Assembly (NCBI GenBank): GCA_029204225.1
Contig: CM055097.1
Span: forward strand, 46,472,500-46,536,499
Direction of reading: 5' to 3'
Source of the DNA: Diphasiastrum complanatum
Taxonomy: Eukaryota > Streptophyta > Lycopodiopsida > Lycopodiales > Lycopodiaceae
Length of the DNA: 64,000 nucleotides
Positions 53,080 to 63,800 of the stretch are shown here, piece after piece. The notes under the pieces were generated by a model, which was not told where the DNA came from, searched no databases, and worked only from the letters and a program-made list of their open reading frames with translations. How positions within the stretch are numbered: the stretch's first letter is position 1; the number at the start of each line of letters is the position of its first letter. The position numbers and the translations under genes were made by a program.

Positions 53080-53269
53080 AAGATTCAACTAGTTTCATTA
53101 CATTTTGCTATATTTCCATATTTGGCATATTGAGGCCAAAACTTGTTTTAGACTTAAAGGTTGACTTTTCAAAGTTCATTAGTCTAAATTTAATTTAAAT
53201 AAACACTTTTTGAAAGTGTGAGAAAGTTAGAATGCGAGTTAGCGTAGATTCAAATTTGAATAGTTGAGT
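53075..53269 (+). repeat. Element F 3' LTR (truncated)
   Basis: About 195 bases colinear with 48712-48906, cut at the gypsy K border. Confidence 0.85.
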
Positions 53270-54513
53270 ACAACAAGTGCTAGAATCGAAAGTTGTTTAC
53301 GATGGCCCAGCTAGGACACAGTCTATGAATCTTGAGGAACCAGGAGTTCCAAAAATGATTGTACAAGTTGGATCACAACTTACTCCTGAACAGTTTCACG
53401 AGCAACGGACATTGCTTATTAAGTATCAAGATTACTTTGCATGGACTTATATAGATCTCAAGGGTATTCCGATGTCAGCTATTAAACATACTATACCTTT
53501 AATACCTAATGCAGTTCCAAAGGTTACAAAGTTCTATCATTGTAATCCTAATGTTGCAGATCTGATAAAGAAAGAGCTTTTGAGATTGCTTGATGCAGAT
53601 TTCATTTATGAGATCGAGCATACCGAATGGGTTTCACCGATTGTCATTGTTTCTAAGAAGAATGAAAAAGTGAAAATTTGTGTGAATCTCAAGGCCTTGA
53701 ACAAAGTAACGCGAAAGGATCACTTCCGTTACCTTTTATTGAAAGCATTTTGGACCGCCTTGCTAAAGCGAAAGACTATAGTTTTCCGAATTGATTTAGT
53801 GGATACAACCAAGTCAAGATAGCACCTGCAGATCACCACAAAGTAGCCTTTGCAATAGAATGGGGGAACTATGCTTACAAAGTAATGTCGTTTGGACTCT
53901 GTAATGCACCAAGCTCGTTCCAAAGAGTGATGCAGTTTGCTTTTAGAGATTATCTATAAAAATTTCTTGAAATATACTTGGATGACCTCGGAGTACATAG
54001 CATGGATACAGATCATCTGGATCGATTGGAAAAAGTATTTGAACGTTGTCGCAAGTATCAAATTTCCTTGAATCCGGAAAAGTGCCAGATCTGGGTTTCC
54101 CATGGAGTTGTTCTTGGACATGTGATATCAAGACATGGCATTGCCATAGATTATTCCAAAATCAAGGTTATTGTGGAATTGCCACCGCCAACAACAATTT
54201 GTGCAATTTATGTGTTTATGGGTCATGCGAACTATTATCAAATTTTTATTTTCTTCTTTGTGGATTTAGGAAGACCTATATACAAATTGACTATTGTTCC
54301 TATTTGGACAGTAGAGGCGTCAGAAGCCTTTGAAAAATTAAAAAAAACATTAGCTTCAGCATCGATAGTACATTCTCCAAATTGGACGATTCAATTTCAT
54401 GTTCACACTGATGCCTCGAAATATGCAATTGGATCAGTTTTGATGCAGCCAGGTGAATATAAGAAGGATCATCTGATACGATTTGCAAGCTGGCCTGGAT
54501 GTAAGGGTCCATA
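53270..54513 (+). pseudogene. Gypsy element K: reverse transcriptase
   Basis: The sequence begins in the linker (DLKGIPMSAIKHTIPLIPNA) and continues with RT: LLDADFIYEIEHTEWVSPIV, KVKICVNLKALNKVTRKDHF. A frameshift at about 53720-53800 leads to HHKVAFAIEWGNYAYKVMSF and LCNAPSSFQRVMQFAF, and a stop at 53957 lies just before YLDDLGVHS, the YxDD catalytic block. The thumb (PEKCQIWVSHGVVLGHVISR) and the RNase H start (FHVHTDASKYAIGSVLM) follow. The pattern is that of Athila/Tat-type gypsy. RNase H ends early at 54513. It may belong to the same family as element P. Confidence 0.85.
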
Positions 54514-55189
54514 GTTCTGTCTAGTAAGTTGTCATGCTCACTGGCAAACATCACATGGCCATTTGAAAAATCTGGCCAACATAATCCAGGCCAGATTTTT
54601 CAAATGGCGCTTGCGATAAAATGTATGGAAATACTGATGAGTAAGAGTCAGGAAAGTCATCAGAGTGAAAAAGTGAAAGGAAAGTATTTTTAAAACATAA
54701 TTTTTGATGAAAAATGACTTAGAAAAGTATTGTTTCGGTCATATGTTGCCCATACAGTATTGGAAACCTTTGCTGAACTTTCAAATTATACATCCACTTC
54801 AGATTTACCTATACTGAGTGGGGTGAAAGGGCGAAGGTTCTTTTCCAAATAAAATATCTGTTTTGGAGTTAGGTGAATGATCAGCATAATGCCATTTTGA
54901 GAACCTTCGTCAAGCACCTTCGCGGAGATGCCAGATGGAATATGACAAAATTAGGTTGGCTATAGGTTTAAATCCTGAAAATTTGCATTTATGACTACCT
55001 AGGCGAAGGATGAACCTTTGCCAAACCTGAAAAACATTCGCCAGATAGGTTCAGAGCATCAAAAACCTTCACTGAGATTTTTTAACCTATTTTCATAGTA
55101 ATAAACAAACCTGCAAATTTTGGTTTGCTAGTCTTTAGAATGCACTTCTATCGACACGAGACAAAGTTTGAGAAGGCAGTCCAAGATTC
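54514..55189. other. Non-coding spacer with perfect hairpin
   Basis: No gene. It contains the 20-bp inverted repeat at 54558-54608. Between 54840 and 55080 the phrases CCTTCG, CGAAGG, ACCTTCG and TTCGCC recur. Confidence 0.5.
54558..54608. repeat. Perfect 20-bp inverted repeat with 11-base loop
   Basis: Arms 54558-54577 and 54589-54608 are exact reverse complements, separated by AACATAATCCA. It lies just downstream of the truncated gypsy K pol. Confidence 0.85.
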
Positions 55190-56320
55190 AAAATAACAAG
55201 TCTTGTTGCTGGCAGGTCAATTGGACTTAGCAAAATTGAAACGCGAACGCCTTCAAGGTGAATTGGATGCAAACACCCTTGAACGCAATTTCTACTTATA
55301 GACCCATGTGCCTGATCACCCAGTTACACCAAACGAGATCAGATACATCAAGTGTTGGACACCGGGCCTCAAATCCCAATTCCAGTCATGCCACAATTCT
55401 CTCCTCAGCACCAGGAAGAGACAACAAGGGATACAGGGTTAGATGCGGGCAAGGACCAAGGTGGATCTCCTGCACTTCAAGAAACAACGGACAACCAAAC
55501 TGCTAAAGCCAGTCCATCTTCATCAGAGGCCATAATCTTATTTCAAAAACTGGTCACTATCGAGGATCAAATTCAGAATTTTTTGCACCAACATCTGCCT
55601 ATGTCCTCGAGGGGTGGCTGGGTGATTAAGCTCAAAACCTCTGAGATAAAGGTCGGGAAAGAATTGGACAAGTTACCTACATTGGGAGAGCAGTCGACAT
55701 GGCGTAAGACAGTTTTTGAAAAAGTGCCTGATTTTATTACAAGCTACATTGCTAGCCCTCGCCAATTGCGGGTGGATCCCTATTATTTGTTGATGCGACG
55801 ACACAATAATGAAAATATTAAGGTGTGTCATTGGATCAAATCAGCATCCACAACCCAAATTGGCCCATCATTCATCAAACCTTCAATTGACAAATTTTAG
55901 TCGACTTTATGAGAGCCCTACAATTTTATGGTGCTGAGTACCGCAACTCGACATATTCAACTGTGAGACAATTGGCCATTTTTGCAAATAATTTGTCCAA
56001 GTTGGCATCCATTGCTACGAGATGGGATGATTGCCTACCTCCATTGGCATTTAATCCAAATCTCCCGATGGCGTCCAATAAAGTCAAAGACCAGTTGCCG
56101 ATCCCAAGGTTATATTATCGTGCAACCATGCTGGGAGGTTCTTAGAAGTCAAGGTTTCTGGCCTGGACAACTTCCAATTGGCTTGCAGGAGCTAATAAGT
56201 GTTTTTTTTCCGCACAAGTACGATTTCAATATGGAGCACCTAGAATTCATGGAGAAGGTGTAGTACCATCTCATCAAGGTACGACGCGAGGCTAATCGGA
56301 TCCCTGCGTGTGTAAGTCCA
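55190..56320 (+). pseudogene. Unknown retroelement-linked ORF, type 2 (best copy)
   Basis: I do not recognise this family. A coiled-coil end (LLLAGQLDLAKLKRERLQGE) is followed by a stop at 55297. The frame 55352-55900 (182 codons) then has a Gln/Ser-rich linker and LFQKLVTIEDQIQNFLHQH, SSRGGWVIKLKTSEIKVGKE and WRKTVFEKVPDFITSY. A stop at 55899 and frameshifts separate it from ALQFYGAEYRNSTYSTVRQL, KVKDQLPIPRLYYRATM, SQGFWPGQLPIGLQEL and FFPHKYDFNMEHLEFMEKV. The order and blocks match 3938-4780. It lies downstream of gypsy K pol on the same strand. Intact, it would be at least 370 residues. Confidence 0.6.
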
Positions 56321-56828
56321 ACCCAATGATCACATAGTTATTTGATAATCAGAAAGTCAATAAGAGTACTTTATGTCTTTTTGCGAGACTTTTAATGTTG
56401 CATGGCCTAAATGTCAAGTTAGTGACTAAAGTTGGGACTCTTACCAAAATTGGTTTAAATTCAATTTCAACTTGGTTCCCTCCAATTTTGGATGGTTCCC
56501 ACTCTTTTTTAAGTTTGTATAGTTAGGGAGGCAGAAATGGACCAATAGGATCTTGAGGCCAGGGTCCTCCTCTCCTCTATAAAAAGGGACCAACTCAATT
56601 TTCCTCCACATGTACATATCTTCATTCAAAAAAGCAGATTGGTTCTCTGGTGAAATGGAGTTATGAATATCCTTGCTCTCTATCACTTTTCCTCCATCTC
56701 TCATGTTTTCTTTGGATTTATCAATTATTGGATCTGAATGTTTTTGGGATTGTATGTTCTTATGCTTTTTATGAGAGAGAAAGAGTAAGCCATCTTCATT
56801 GTGGATCATAGTGTTAATGGTTGTAGTG
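56321..56828 (+). promoter_or_regulatory. Candidate gypsy LTR promoter region
   Basis: A CCAAT at about 56541 lies 36 bases before TATAAAAAG (56578-56586), followed by CT-rich sequence, as in an LTR promoter. It lies just after the type 2 ORF, where a 3' LTR of element K is expected. No second LTR copy was found, so the borders are unknown. Confidence 0.35.
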
Positions 56829-57209
56829 CATTAGAGGAGTTCTAAATTCGAAAAAGACCCTTTGTAAAGATTCTTTTTATATTTTTTCTCAAATGTTTCT
56901 TACACGTGGACCAATCAAAACACTCAAATTTGAAATCTACGTAACGTAACTTTTTGAGTCCACAGTTTGATTCCAAACTAATTAAAATGACATAACTTTT
57001 TAGTGGTAAGTCTGAATTTAGCGGAGTTTGGTGCACTGAAAAGCGCTCGACAAGGGCTTTCCAATGATATGTTAGATGACATACTTCTAAGCTATGATTA
57101 AAACGTTATGGCAAGTCAAAAGTATTAGTGTTATAATATTTTAATAATAAAAAAGGCATCTTGCACGAATTCTTAAAGGGTCTTTTTGGAAATCAAAACT
57201 CCTCTAATG
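56829..57209 (+). mobile_element. MITE-like element, copy 2 (381 bp)
   Basis: The terminal inverted repeats CATTAGAGGAGTT and AACTCCTCTAATG are perfect over 13 bases. A second inner pair (AAAAAGACCCTTT / AAAGGGTCTTTTT) lies about 15 bases inside. An inverted relative is at 51887-52160. There is no coding capacity. The flanks are both rich in GTTAATG, which hides any target duplication. The superfamily is not determined. Confidence 0.7.
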
Positions 57210-57384
57210 TTAATGATTAGGGTTAATGGATGTTAGAGTAGATGTGGATTTTCCATTCATGCTGAAATCTGAGATATGCTATTGCTCTCATGGGAACAAA
57301 CCTACACATGACAATTAAGTTCATCTCCTTGATGCTAGATTTCTTGGATCTTGGGTTGAGGATAGGCTAGGAAAAAAACCCACT
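57210..57384. other. Short non-coding interval
   Basis: No gene seen. It may continue the candidate LTR interrupted by the MITE. Confidence 0.35.
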
Positions 57385-58518
57385 ACACAGATTTACCTTA
57401 CGTCGTGAGAACGGATGCAAGTAATGTTGCAGTTGGAGCGGTTCTATTACAAATGGATAGACCAATAGTGTTTGAGAGCAAAAAATGCACTAGTTTGCAG
57501 TTGCATTATACTACGCAGGAAAATGAATTGTTTGCTATAATCATGGAGACACTACTTGTATGGTAGTAAGTTTGTAGTGTATACGGATCACCAGCCTCTT
57601 AAGTATTTTTGTAACCAACATGATCTTCGGGGGAGAATAGTTTGATGGGCTGAATTGATGCAAGAATTCGATCATAAAATCCATTACATAAGAGACAGCT
57701 CTAATCAAGTTGCAGATGCTCTTAGTCGGATAGGTGAACTAAACAAGTTGTCATTCACCTAGATTTCTATGGATCTATATCTTTTGCCGAGAGGAAAATA
57801 TGAATCAGACTTCCATTTTGGTCATATTTGAAACATTGTTCAGACCAAAAGAAATGTGGACAGTGTTGAGTCAGAAACAACAGGACTCAACTAACTAAGA
57901 AAGATAAGAAGATTGTGGAATAGTTTACCATTCGAGATGGGTTACTATTTTGAAATGGAAAAGTTTGCATACCTGGTGATGATGAGCTCAAACATTAAGA
58001 TTTTGTTTGAATGTGATGACATACCTTGTGCAGGACATCCTGGTATACACAGGACTCTGGACTTGGTTAAAAGGAGATTTTATTGGCCAAATCTCAAGCC
58101 ATATGTCGAGTCAGATGTTATTAAATGCAAATCCTGTCAACTACCAAACGCTGAACACCATAAGGCTGGTGGCTTGTTGCATCCGTTAGATATCCCTGAA
58201 TAGAATTGAGAAATCATATCTATGGATTTTGTAGTTGGACTTCCAAAGACCCAATGGCAAAATGATTCTATTTGGGTGGTAGTGGATCGGTTAACTAAGT
58301 TAGCTGCATTCATACCAGTCAAGTCAACTATAAAGGCTTCTGAATTATCCTAGATCTTTGTTGAAGGATTATTTCAGTTGTATGGTCTGCCCAATGACAT
58401 TGTTGGTGATAGAGATCCTAAGTTCATAGGTCACTTTTGGTCAGCAGTATTCCATAAACTTGAAACTTCTTTGAGTTTAAATTCTTGTGATCATCTTGAA
58501 TCATATGGCCAAACAGAC
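57385..58518 (+). pseudogene. Gypsy element L: RNase H and integrase
   Basis: RNase H begins LRTDASNVAVGAVLLQMD and includes QLHYTTQENELFAIIME. Stops then break frames, though VYTDHQPLK-like and ADALSRI-like blocks can still be traced to about 57735. Integrase has the zinc-binding region (GHPGIHRTLDLVKRRFYWPN, CKSCQLPNAEHHKAGG), the first Asp in SMDFVVGLPKTQ, and the second in LYGLPNDIVGDRDPKF. Near 58460-58518 the SYGQTD remnant of the third block appears, and the gene ends where copia fragment E begins. The pattern is chromovirus-like, different from K and P. Confidence 0.83.
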
Positions 58519-59612
58519 TTTGTAGATCTAGATGTAGATCTAGTATAAGGTAGTCTATGTGACTTAGGCAAAGCATAAGACTCATGACAAACATGATTGA
58601 TGTCACTTAAGGAACTTGGAAGACCTATCACCACCTTCTTTCTAGCCATTACCTCCAATGACTTGAAGTTGAGGTTCCCATCCTTTTATGCCAATATTTG
58701 CTCACTTGTAACACATCCAACTTGGTTAGCAATAACACAAGCATCTAGTTTGAACAAATTCCCTTGTCTTTATCATTTCATCTTGAACATCCAAACCATC
58801 CTCATCAAGAGTAAGATTACCTTGTTTGTCTCCTTGATCTCTCTTCTTCTTGTAGCACTCACTTGCGAAGTGTCCTTTGATGCCACAATAGAAGCACTTG
58901 AGCTTTGATCTATCCTTCTTTTTGTGACTTGAAGAAGCATCCACTTGATCTTGCCCTTTAGACTACTTACATTTGATTTTGCCCTTGAATTTGCCCTTTG
59001 TGAACATATCATCCTCTTGAAACGTCGATATAGATCCACCTCTTGCTTGAAGCCTATATTCTTCATTGATCAAGATCTCTTGAAGATCCATTAAACTTGG
59101 CAAAGTATTTTGAATAGCAATACTTTGAACAATTTTAGCATGAGCATCCAACAACCCATTAAGAATCACTTGAATAAGCTCTCCTTCCTTAATGCTCTCA
59201 TCAATGCAAGCCAACTCATCATTCAATGCTTTCATCTTTAAAACAAAAGCACTTGGACTTTCTTCATTCTTTTGCAAACAAAAAATGTTTTGCCTTCTTA
59301 GAGTCAACACTGTAGAAGCAGACTTGGATTCATAAAGCTTCTTCAATGAATCCCAAACATCCTTATATGAAGTACACTTACCAACTTCCTTGAGAAGCTC
59401 ATTGGTAACATTCATCTTGATAATGTGTAGAGCCTTCTTGGTCCTCTTATCATACCTCATTTGATCTTGTTGTGTTGTTGGTCTCTCCTCCAAACCTACA
59501 ACAATATTCAAACAATCATTCATCTCAAGAAGTGATTCCATCCTCACTTTCCACAATGAATAGCTACTTGAGGTAAGCCTATCATTGGCTTCCAACATGA
59601 CTCCAATTGAGG
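58519..59612 (-). pseudogene. Copia fragment E (gag, knuckle, short pre-integrase)
   Basis: On the minus strand, gag starts at the D border with TSIGVMLEANDRLTSSSY and runs open to about 58963, with LKEVGKCTSYKDVWDSLKKL, LIQVILNGLLDAHAKIVQSI, LINEEYRLQARGG and KFKGKIKC. The zinc knuckle CFYCGIKGHFASECYKKK follows at about 58905-58850. Near 58776 an internal deletion removes protease and joins the acidic tail to the block before pre-integrase (NQVGCV...). Pre-integrase reads LKSLEVMARKKVVIGLP to about 58530. The gag start codon and everything upstream are separated by element D, past the window edge. E is closest to element F. Confidence 0.85.
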
Positions 59613-60265
59613 TGTGAAAAATTGTCAACTAGTAGTATTTTCCTAACTTGAGATTTTGTAGGCCTATGGCCAAATAAAAGTTAGAGATAGGTTCATACAT
59701 GTATGTAGAGGCCCAAAGTATGTGTACACTACTTTTGAGGTCACATTAATTAGAGGAGGTCGAGTGTGGAGCTCTTCTATTGGCTCATAATTTGGTGCAT
59801 TCCTATTTGACCAAATTTCTAGGTATATGGGTGAATCCTATTGGACCCCAATTTTAGCCTATCATAAGACAAGTGGCCAAGAGGCACTATGGCTGCTATA
59901 AATAGCCATCTCCACGAGTATGTACACATCTCATTTTCATTCTATTGAATGAATGTTATGCTCTTTGAAGGTCCATCTTCTTCTCTCTCACTTTTTTGTT
60001 CATATCTTGCATTCTAGCCACTAGAATTGTGATTTCTTTGTTGCTATGGCTTCACACGTGTGAAATGCAGGTTGTAGGCTCTGAAGTACGGACAGGGACA
60101 GCAAGTTTCTGTTTGTGGAAGCTTATGATCAGATTTTGATGTTTAGTTGATGTTTAGTATGCTTAACATCACAATTTCTATCATTTTTTCAATCTAGATG
60201 TGCATAACTTCCATGGCCAAGATCTTTATGAAACTTTAGCATCTTTTGGATCTGAGTTTTTCACA
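59613..60265 (+). repeat. Element D 5' LTR (653 bp)
   Basis: It starts TGTGAAAAATTG and ends GAGTTTTTCACA. It includes TATAAATA (59897-59904) and TTCACACGTGTGAA (60051-60064), with GTACGGAC about 20 bases after the palindrome. Confidence 0.95.
59897..59904 (+). promoter_or_regulatory. TATA box of element D LTR
   Basis: TATAAATA, about 285 bases into the LTR. Confidence 0.75.
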
Positions 60266-60277
60266 TGGTATCAGAGC
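60266..60277 (+). other. Element D primer-binding site
   Basis: TGGTATCAGAGC directly after the LTR; tRNA-iMet type. Confidence 0.95.
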
Positions 60278-60874
60278 ATTAGGCGGCCAAATGTGCAGGT
60301 TTTGCCAGATTTAGAAGAGATTTGTGGGCGAGTTTGCTTTTGTAGCATTCCAATCAAGTTTCTAGCTAAAAATCTTGTTGATTTATGTGTAGAAATTGGA
60401 TCTTTGTGATCAAAACATCATTTGTATGCATTTCAATTGAAGTAGGGCGAATTCCCTCTGTACTTATCAGAATAAGGAGACAAAAATTGTTTTGGAAAGA
60501 GGGAGATGCAAGATCCAACAAGATCCTATTAGTTTTCCATTCTAGCATATAGTTTTTTGATTCAATTTCTTGCTTCTTCATGTCAAAAACTTCAAAATTG
60601 ATGTAACCCTCTGATTTTCAGTTTGCTGAATGATTCAAGAGTGTATTTCAATCTTAGGAGTGAGGGAAAAGCAAGTATATTGAGGTTTGGTCTTGGTTTG
60701 ATCAAGAAATCATAAAACTAGTGGCTAAAATTAAGGAAAAAGTGAGGAAAAGAGAGAAAAAGTAAGGTTTTAGGTTCCAAATCTTTGTGATTTCTTCTTG
60801 TGTTTCATTTGTTGATTCAAGAGAGTGCTTAGTGCATTGGAACAGGTCAAAGATCAGAGATCAATCATTGCAAC

Positions 60875-63800
60875 ATGGCTACAAATGGAGGCTACATGTT
60901 GGAAAGCAATGATAGGCTTACCTCCCTCAACTATTCTACTTGGAAAGTAAGGATGGAGTCTTTGCTTGAGATGAATGAGTTGATGGATATTGTTGTAGGT
61001 GTGGAGGAGAGACCTTTGGCACCTCAAGAACAATTGAGGTATGACAAGAGGGCAAAGAAAGCCCTTCACATGATCAAGATGAATGTGACAAATGAGCTTA
61101 TCAAAGAGGTTGGTAAGTGCACATCATCTAGTGAAGCTTGGGAAGCCTTGAAGAAGGTTTATGAATCCAAGTCTACTTCTAGAGTGTTGACTTTAAGAAG
61201 GCAAATCTTTTCTTGTATGCAAAAGAAGAGTGAGAATGGACATGCTTTTGTTTTGAGAGTTAAAGCATTGAATGATGAGTTAGCATGCATTAATGATGGC
61301 ATAAATAATGAGGAGCTTGTTCAAGTGATTCTCAATGGCTTGTTGGATGATCATGCTAATCTTGTTCAAAGTTATGCTATCCAAAAATGTTTACCAAGTG
61401 TTGGAGACTTGCAAGAGGTCTTGTTGGCTGAAGAATTCAGGTTGCAAGCAAGAGTGGGAGCATCTTCTACATCTCAAGGAGGAGAAGAGGAGGCAATGTT
61501 CTCTAAAGGCAAGTTCAAGGGCAAAGGTAAAAGCAATTGGTCTAAAGGGCAAGACCAAGGTGAGCACTCTACTTTTGGCAAAAAGAAGGATAGATCTAAG
61601 CTAAAATGTTTCTATTGTGGAGTCAAAGGGCATTTTGCTAGTGATTGTTTTAAGAAAAAGAGGGATCAAGGGGAAAAGCAAACCAATCTAACTATTGATG
61701 AGGGTGGGGATGAGCTTCTTTCAAATGATGCTTTTGTTATGTCATCTTGCTTGTTGGCTAATCATGGAGACATTGATCCTTGGTGGATTGATAGTGGAGC
61801 CACTTCTCATATGACATATCATAAAGAGTATTTTTCATCTTTAATGGCATTTGATGGTGATAGGAAGGTAATCTATACCGCAAATGATGGTGAGTGTGCA
61901 ATCAAGGGGATTGGCACAATTCCTATTTCACTTTCTACAAATAGGAATATAGAATTGAAAGATGTTTTGCTCATTCCATCCATTACCAAGAACTTACTTA
62001 GTGTAAGCCAAATGCTTGACAAAGGATTCAAAGTTGAGTTTGATGGTGATGCTTGCTTGATCAAAAAGGGGTGTAGTATCATTGCAAAAGGGAAAAGGCA
62101 AGGGAAATTGTTCAAGCTTGATGCATGTGTTGTTGCTAACCAAGTTGGATGCATGGCAAATGAACAAATGTCAATTCAAGAGGTATGGCATAAAAGGATG
62201 GGACATCTCAACTACAAGGCCTTGGAGGTAATAGCCAAAAAGGAGGTAGTAAGGGGACTTCCCAAGTCTCTTACTTGCTTGAATCATGTTTGTGAAGAAT
62301 GTGCTTTGTCTAAATCACATAGATTGCCATATACTAGATCTATATCTAGATCTAAGATGCCTTTTTCTCTCTTGCATTCGGATATTCATGGTGTTACTAC
62401 AATTAGCAATGGAGGTGCTAAGATGTATGTAACTTTCATTGATGATTTTAGTAGATTTTGTTGGGTTTATCTACTAAAGAGCAAGGATGAGGTGTTTGAT
62501 GTGTTTGTCAAGTTCAAAGTTGCTATTGAGACTCAATTTACAACCAAAATCAAATGCTTGAGGAGCGACAATGGTGGTGAATACATTTCTAACAAATTCA
62601 AAGCCTTTTGCGATGAGCATGGGATCAAGAGGGAGTACACATGTCCAAGAACACCACAACAAAATGGAGTGGCCGAGAGGAAGAATAGAACCTTGTGTGA
62701 GAGTGCAAAGGCAATGAGATTGAATGCTAATCTTCCTAAACCTTTTTGGAGTGATGCTTTGTTGTGTGCAAATTTCCTATGCAATAGATGGCCAAGTGTT
62801 GTATTGGAAGGAAAAACCCCTTTTGAAGCTTTGTTTGGTACGAAGCCTAATGTCAAGTTTCTAAGAACTTTTGGATGCATTTGCTACTTCAACATTACTC
62901 TTGATGATAGAACTAAGGAGGATCCATCTTCAAGAAAGGGCATTTTTGTTGGTTATAGTGAAGTAAGCAAAGCATATAGGATTTATGTTCCTTCAATCAA
63001 GAAAGTGTTCACAAGTAGGGATGTCATTTTTGATGAAAGTAACATTCCAAAAGTTGTTTCAAGTGATGATGGTGTTGTTGCAACTAATGTGCTTGATGAC
63101 AATGGAGTTGATGACACATTGGATGTGGATGTTGAAGAAGCCTCTTCAAGTCAAATTCCAAGGAGAACTCCAAGGCATAAAGTGAAACCCTCAAGGCTCA
63201 CTTATGATGGCAAAGGTAAGCAAGTGGTGGATGGATCCAACTATGCTTTCCTAACTTCTTTTGATGTACCTTCATGTGTAGATGAAGCAAGGCAAGAAGA
63301 GGAATGGATCCAAGCAATGGATCTTGAGTTTGAAGCACTTATGAAGAACAACACATGGAGATTGGTGGAGCTTCCAAAGGGCAAAAGTGCAATTGGATGC
63401 AAATGGATCTTCAAGGTAAAGACAAATCAAGATGGATCTATCAACAAGTTGAAGGCAAGGTTGGTGGCTAAAGGTTATGCTCAAGAGCATGGCATTGACT
63501 ATGAGGAAACCTTTGCACCCGTGGCAAAGATGGTGAGCATAAGAGTAATCATTTCCCTTGCAACTCTTTATGGATGGGATCTTTGGCAATTAGACATTTC
63601 TAATGCTTTCTTGAATGGTGATCTTGAAGAGGAAGTCTACATGGAGCAACCCGAGAGCTATGTTTCTCATAGCAAGCCTAATCATGTGTGTTTTCTACAA
63701 AAAAGTTTGTATGGTCTTAAGCAAGCACCAAGGAGTTGGTATGCTAGGCTTAACTCTTTTCTACTTTCTCAAAACTTCACTATGAGTGAGTATGATCATT

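Larger units (their letters stand above)
48712..53269 (+). mobile_element. Copia element F (RT replaced by other DNA)
   Basis: The LTRs begin at 48712 (TATGAAAGATTC, first G changed) and at 53075 (TGTGAAAGATTC, after polypurine GAAGAGGGAG). They are colinear for about 195 bases, until the right copy is cut at about 53269 by gypsy sequence. Internal sequence has gag, zinc knuckle, protease, integrase, then about 1.1 kb of unrelated DNA where RT and most of RNase H should be, then the last 60 RNase H residues. The primer site and part of the leader are missing. F is closest to fragment E (58519-59612). Confidence 0.85.

Noticed and set aside
54558-54608. Transcription terminator
   Set aside because: Hairpin terminators of this type are bacterial, and the context is a plant retroelement.
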